This document shows positions 31,642 through 34,234 of a stretch of DNA of 34,234 nucleotides, piece by piece. The position numbers and the translations under genes are program-made. This DNA is from Brevibacterium sp. (GTDB lineage Bacteria; Actinomycetota; Actinomycetes; Actinomycetales; Brevibacteriaceae): assembly GCF_022712115.1 (NCBI RefSeq), contig NZ_JALAHB010000105.1, forward strand, positions 1-34,234, in the 5' to 3' direction. Every line of letters starts with the position of its first letter. Position 1 is the first letter of the stretch. Below the pieces are notes generated by a model. The model was not told the DNA's origin. It saw nothing but the letters and a program-made list of their open reading frames with translations, and searched no databases.

Positions 31642-32270
31642 GTCCGCACGGCTGAGCTCCGGTCCCGGGCGATCGCCGCCGCCTCCGCGCGGGTGCGCGC
31701 GTGCGCCTTCCCGATCGCGGAGGAGAGGTGGTTGCGCACGGTCCCGGGGGACAGGCGCAGCGCCTGGGCGATCTCCCGCACCGTCGAACCGTCGAGCGCC
31801 GCCCGGAGCACCTCCTGCTCCCGGACGGTGAGAGGGCTCCGGCCCTCGGACAGGGACTGCGCGAGCAGGCCGGGGTCCAGCACCTGCCGCCCGGCGTGCA
31901 CCTCGCGCACCGCCTGCGCCAGCTCCTCGGCCGGGGTGTCCTTGACGACGAAGCCCCGCACGCCCGCCTCCACCGCACGGCGCATGTAGCCGGGACGGCC
32001 GAAGGTGGTGACGTTGAGCACGGCACAGCCGGTGCCGGCGGCGAGGACCTCCTCGGCGGCCTCCAGGCCGTCGACCTCCGGCATCTCGATGTCGAGCACC
32101 GCCACGTCGACGGCGTGTGCGCGCACCGCCTGCGCGGCCCCTGCCCCGTCGTCGAGCTCGCAGACGACCTCGATGTCGTCCTCGAGTGCGAGCAGGGCGG
32201 CCAGGGCGCCGCGGACCAGTGCCTGATCGTCGGCCAGCAGCACGCGGATGGGCCTCTCGCCGTCGCTCAC
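31581..32270 (-). CDS. NarL/LuxR-family response regulator (DesR-like)
   Basis: The 229-residue protein has a receiver domain with Asp 14/15, phospho-acceptor Asp 60 (VLDIEMPEVDG), Thr 88/89 and Lys 110 (VVKDTP), then a LuxR helix-turn-helix (LTVREQEVLRAALDGSTVREIAQALRLSPGTVRNHLSSAIGK, about 150-191). The start is GTG, overlapping the kinase stop as GTGA. The C-terminal about 20 residues are encoded on the strand opposite the alcohol dehydrogenase 3' end and look like a chance extension (PLSSPASRRR). With the kinase it probably controls the adjacent ABC transporter, as DesK/DesR-type pairs often do. Confidence 0.93.
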   Translation of the reverse strand: MSDGERPIRVLLADDQALVRGALAALLALEDDIEVVCELDDGAGAAQAVRAHAVDVAVLDIEMPEVDGLEAAEEVLAAGTGCAVLNVTTFGRPGYMRRAVEAGVRGFVVKDTPAEELAQAVREVHAGRQVLDPGLLAQSLSEGRSPLTVREQEVLRAALDGSTVREIAQALRLSPGTVRNHLSSAIGKAHARTRAEAAAIARDRSSAVRTQLCGTTTARPLSSPASRRR

Positions 32271-33412
32271 AGCCGCACCTCCACCCGTGTCCCCGGCCGG
32301 AGGGCGTCCGCCCGGTCGTCGCACACCGTGAGCGTCGCCGAGGCCGCCTGCGCCCGGGCGCGCATCCCCGCCAGGCCGTGTCCCCGGGGATCTCCCGCAG
32401 CACCTCCCACCCCGTCGTCCACGACGCGCAGGCGGTCCGGCTCCACGCACACGCGCACCGTGCGGGCCCCGGAATGGCGCAGCACGTTGGTCGTGGCCTC
32501 CCGCAGGCAGGCCGCGAAGAGGGCGTCCGCGCGAGCGCTCAGCGCGTCGGTCGCGCTCGCGGGCGGCAGATCCGCGGTGATCCCCGCGGCGCGGAGCGCA
32601 CGAGCCGCAGCCGCCAGCTGTTCGTCGAGCGTGAGCGGTGCGGTGCGGGAGACCACGGAGCGGGACTCCTCGATGGACTCCCGGGTGAGCGCGAGGATCG
32701 CGGCGAGCTCCTCCTGGGCCCGGTCCGGATCGCTGCGGACGAGCCGGGCGGCCAGCTGCGTCTTCATGCTGATGACGGTGAGGGAGTGACCCAGCACGTC
32801 GTGGACCTCACGGGCGAACGCCTCCCGCTGCCGGGCGAGCGTGAGCTCCTCGCGCAGCGTCCGGGTGCGCTCGTCGCGGCCGACGGCGTACCGGACGAGC
32901 GCGATGGTGAGCGCGGACAGGCTCAGGGGCACGATGATCCAGAAGCGCTCGGCAGGATCCTGCGTGACGAGCACCGTCAGCGCCACCGTCGCGAGGAGGA
33001 CGGCGGCGGCGACCGGCAGCCCCCGGCGCCACGGATGGGTGAAGAGCCACAGCGCGCAGACGTAGGTCGAGGCGATGAGGACGCCCGGACCGCCGGTGGG
33101 AGCGGCGAGGGCGGCACAGGCAGCCATCCCGGCCGTGTAGACGCTGGTGGAGACCCACAGCGGGCGCGCGGGCAGCAGCCGTGGCCGGACATAGGCGTAC
33201 AGGTAGACGCAGCAGAAGCCCAGCAGACCGGCGATGCCGAGTGCGCGCAGCGACCACGGAGCGGGATCCGTGAGGATCCGGGAGAAGGGGAAGGCGAGGA
33301 AGCCCAGCCAGACGCCGGCCATGACGAGGGTGCTGACCAGGTCCTCGCGCGGGCACCTGTCGGCCAGCCGGTACTCGGCGACCCCGGCCTCGGGCGTCTT
33401 CGCCTCGCTCAT
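32267..33412 (-). CDS. DesK-like sensor histidine kinase
   Basis: The 381-residue kinase has about five or six membrane helices in the first 175 residues with very short loops, then a HisKA_3 dimerisation helix with phospho-acceptor His 204 (FAREVHDVLGHSL), an N-box-like CLREATTNVLRHSGA and a late glycine motif (DDGVGG, GHGLAGM) of the ATPase domain. The lack of an external domain suggests sensing of the membrane or of a compound within it. TAGGGT six bases before the ATG points to leaderless transcription. It is coupled to the response regulator by GTGA. Confidence 0.93.
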   Translation of the reverse strand: MSEAKTPEAGVAEYRLADRCPREDLVSTLVMAGVWLGFLAFPFSRILTDPAPWSLRALGIAGLLGFCCVYLYAYVRPRLLPARPLWVSTSVYTAGMAACAALAAPTGGPGVLIASTYVCALWLFTHPWRRGLPVAAAVLLATVALTVLVTQDPAERFWIIVPLSLSALTIALVRYAVGRDERTRTLREELTLARQREAFAREVHDVLGHSLTVISMKTQLAARLVRSDPDRAQEELAAILALTRESIEESRSVVSRTAPLTLDEQLAAAARALRAAGITADLPPASATDALSARADALFAACLREATTNVLRHSGARTVRVCVEPDRLRVVDDGVGGAAGDPRGHGLAGMRARAQAASATLTVCDDRADALRPGTRVEVRL

Positions 33413-33418
33413 GCCTCC

Positions 33419-33424
33419 ACCCTA
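33419..33424 (-). promoter_or_regulatory. -10 box for a leaderless kinase transcript
   Basis: On the minus strand TAGGGT (33424-33419) is followed by GGAGGC and the ATG at 33412. The six-base distance places transcription start at the start codon, and GGAGG would be only one base from the ATG, too close to serve as a normal ribosome binding site. The two-component system would thus have its own promoter. Confidence 0.45.
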
Positions 33425-33445
33425 GCGACGTGCCGGCGCACACGC

Positions 33446-34234
33446 TCAGCGCGCCGTGCGCCTGCGTCCGGCCAGCAGGCAGATGAGGGCGAACACCGCG
33501 GTCCATGCAGCGACGCCTGCCAGGATCGCGAGCAGGGAGTCCGCAGGCGGCGGAGGGCCGTCGCCCATGGGGATCGTCGCTCCCTCGAGCTGCGGCCAGC
33601 GGGCGAGCGCCGCGGAGCCGTACAGCGGCGAGAACTTGGCGATGGACAGAAGGGTGCCGGAGAGCGGGATGAAGAGATTGCCGAAGAACGCGAGGAGGAC
33701 GAGCAGCCCGCTCGCCACGGAGACGGCCGCCTCGGAGCGGAACAGCAGGGCCGAGGCCAGGCCGTACAGGGCGAAGGGGAGGGCGCCCAGCAGGGTGAGG
33801 AGCCCCGTGGCGATCCAGAGGCCGGCATGGTCCAGCCGTGCGCCCATCGCCGCCGCGACCGTGAACACGCAGGCCACGGGCAGCAGCGCCATCGCCAGCC
33901 CCACGAGGCACTTGCCCACGGCGTACATGCCGTTGCTCAGCGCCGTGAGGCCCAGCTGGCGGCCCCAGCCCTGCTGACGCTCCACCGCGGCGGAGCCGGC
34001 GATGCTCGTCATGGCGGTGACGGCGCCGTAGACGCCCATCGAGGTCATGACGTAGGCGCTGCCGTTGCCCCGGCCCATGGGGGCATCGCCGTAGTCCGCC
34101 ATGCCGCCGAAGATGAGGAACATGGCGACCGGCAGGACCGCGACGAAGAACGTGGCGGAGAACATCCGGACGGTGCGCAGCAGCTCCCAGCCGGTGTAGC
34201 CGAGCACGCGGGAGAGGGCGGAGCGGGGTGCGGC
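33446..34234 (-). CDS. ABC-2-type transporter permease, 5' end outside window
   Basis: The visible 262 codons encode a membrane protein with about six helices (for example FFVAVLPVAMFLIFGG, and PFALYGLASALLF). SMGVYGAVTAMTSIAGSAAVERQQGWGRQL is typical of ABC-2 exporter permeases. A GTG at 34205-34207 could be a start, but the frame is open to the window edge (AAPRSALSR precedes it), so the true start is probably further right. The ATPase partner is expected upstream. It lies 33 bases before the kinase gene on the same strand, the usual order of an ABC exporter with a DesK/DesR-type pair. The substrate may be a drug, peptide or lipid. Confidence 0.82.
   Translation of the reverse strand, partial: AAPRSALSRVLGYTGWELLRTVRMFSATFFVAVLPVAMFLIFGGMADYGDAPMGRGNGSAYVMTSMGVYGAVTAMTSIAGSAAVERQQGWGRQLGLTALSNGMYAVGKCLVGLAMALLPVACVFTVAAAMGARLDHAGLWIATGLLTLLGALPFALYGLASALLFRSEAAVSVASGLLVLLAFFGNLFIPLSGTLLSIAKFSPLYGSAALARWPQLEGATIPMGDGPPPPADSLLAILAGVAAWTAVFALICLLAGRRRTAR

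Noticed and set aside
1..34234. tRNA, rRNA or prophage genes
   Set aside because: None were recognised while reading either strand; a weak or unusual RNA gene could still be missed without a covariance search.

Overview
The window is about 70% G+C by eye, has strong GC bias at third codon positions, and its genes are packed end to end with ATGA/GTGA overlaps. GC-rich hairpins replace U-tailed terminators and several genes look leaderless. This points to a high-GC actinobacterium, probably of the Micrococcales type; I cannot name the genus. No rRNA, tRNA, CRISPR array or insertion sequence was seen. No stretch longer than 300 bases lacks a gene.

Layout. (1) 1-5139, minus strand: a tightly coupled operon for a candidate cell-surface structure. 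It has five small exported proteins that look like distant paralogues (four with SipW/camelysin-type N-termini, one with an LPRTG sortase anchor), a 570-residue RCC1-type beta-propeller protein, and at the left edge the first 45 codons of a SipW-like type I signal peptidase. A 15-bp perfect hairpin lies just before the first ribosome binding site. (2) 5312-9259: an SDR-family protein that lacks the catalytic tyrosine, divergent from a WYL-domain regulator that runs in frame, with no stop codon, into a flavin monooxygenase. An inverted repeat sits between the divergent genes. (3) 9302-11296: recQ. (4) 11424-25169: a polyamine block. On the minus strand are a gamma-aminobutyraldehyde-type dehydrogenase, an amidohydrolase, the four subunits of a spermidine/putrescine ABC importer, a PuuB-like oxidase and a second DAO-family oxidase. 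On the plus strand are an Lrp/AsnC regulator, a class III aminotransferase and a succinate-semialdehyde-type dehydrogenase. Together they can be read as uptake of putrescine or a relative and its conversion through 4-aminobutanal, GABA and succinate semialdehyde to succinate. (5) 25258-31641: a complete TRAP transporter, an acyl-CoA dehydrogenase, a divergent IclR regulator and a zinc alcohol dehydrogenase; the substrate is unknown. (6) 31581-34234: a DesK/DesR-like two-component system next to an ABC-2 permease whose 5' end leaves the window.

The most unusual region is the first 5.2 kb: a SipW peptidase, several TasA/camelysin-like subunits, one sortase-anchored member and a propeller protein in one transcription unit. 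It reads like a wall-anchored fibre or adhesin. That interpretation is inference; the operon structure and the sequence features are directly visible.
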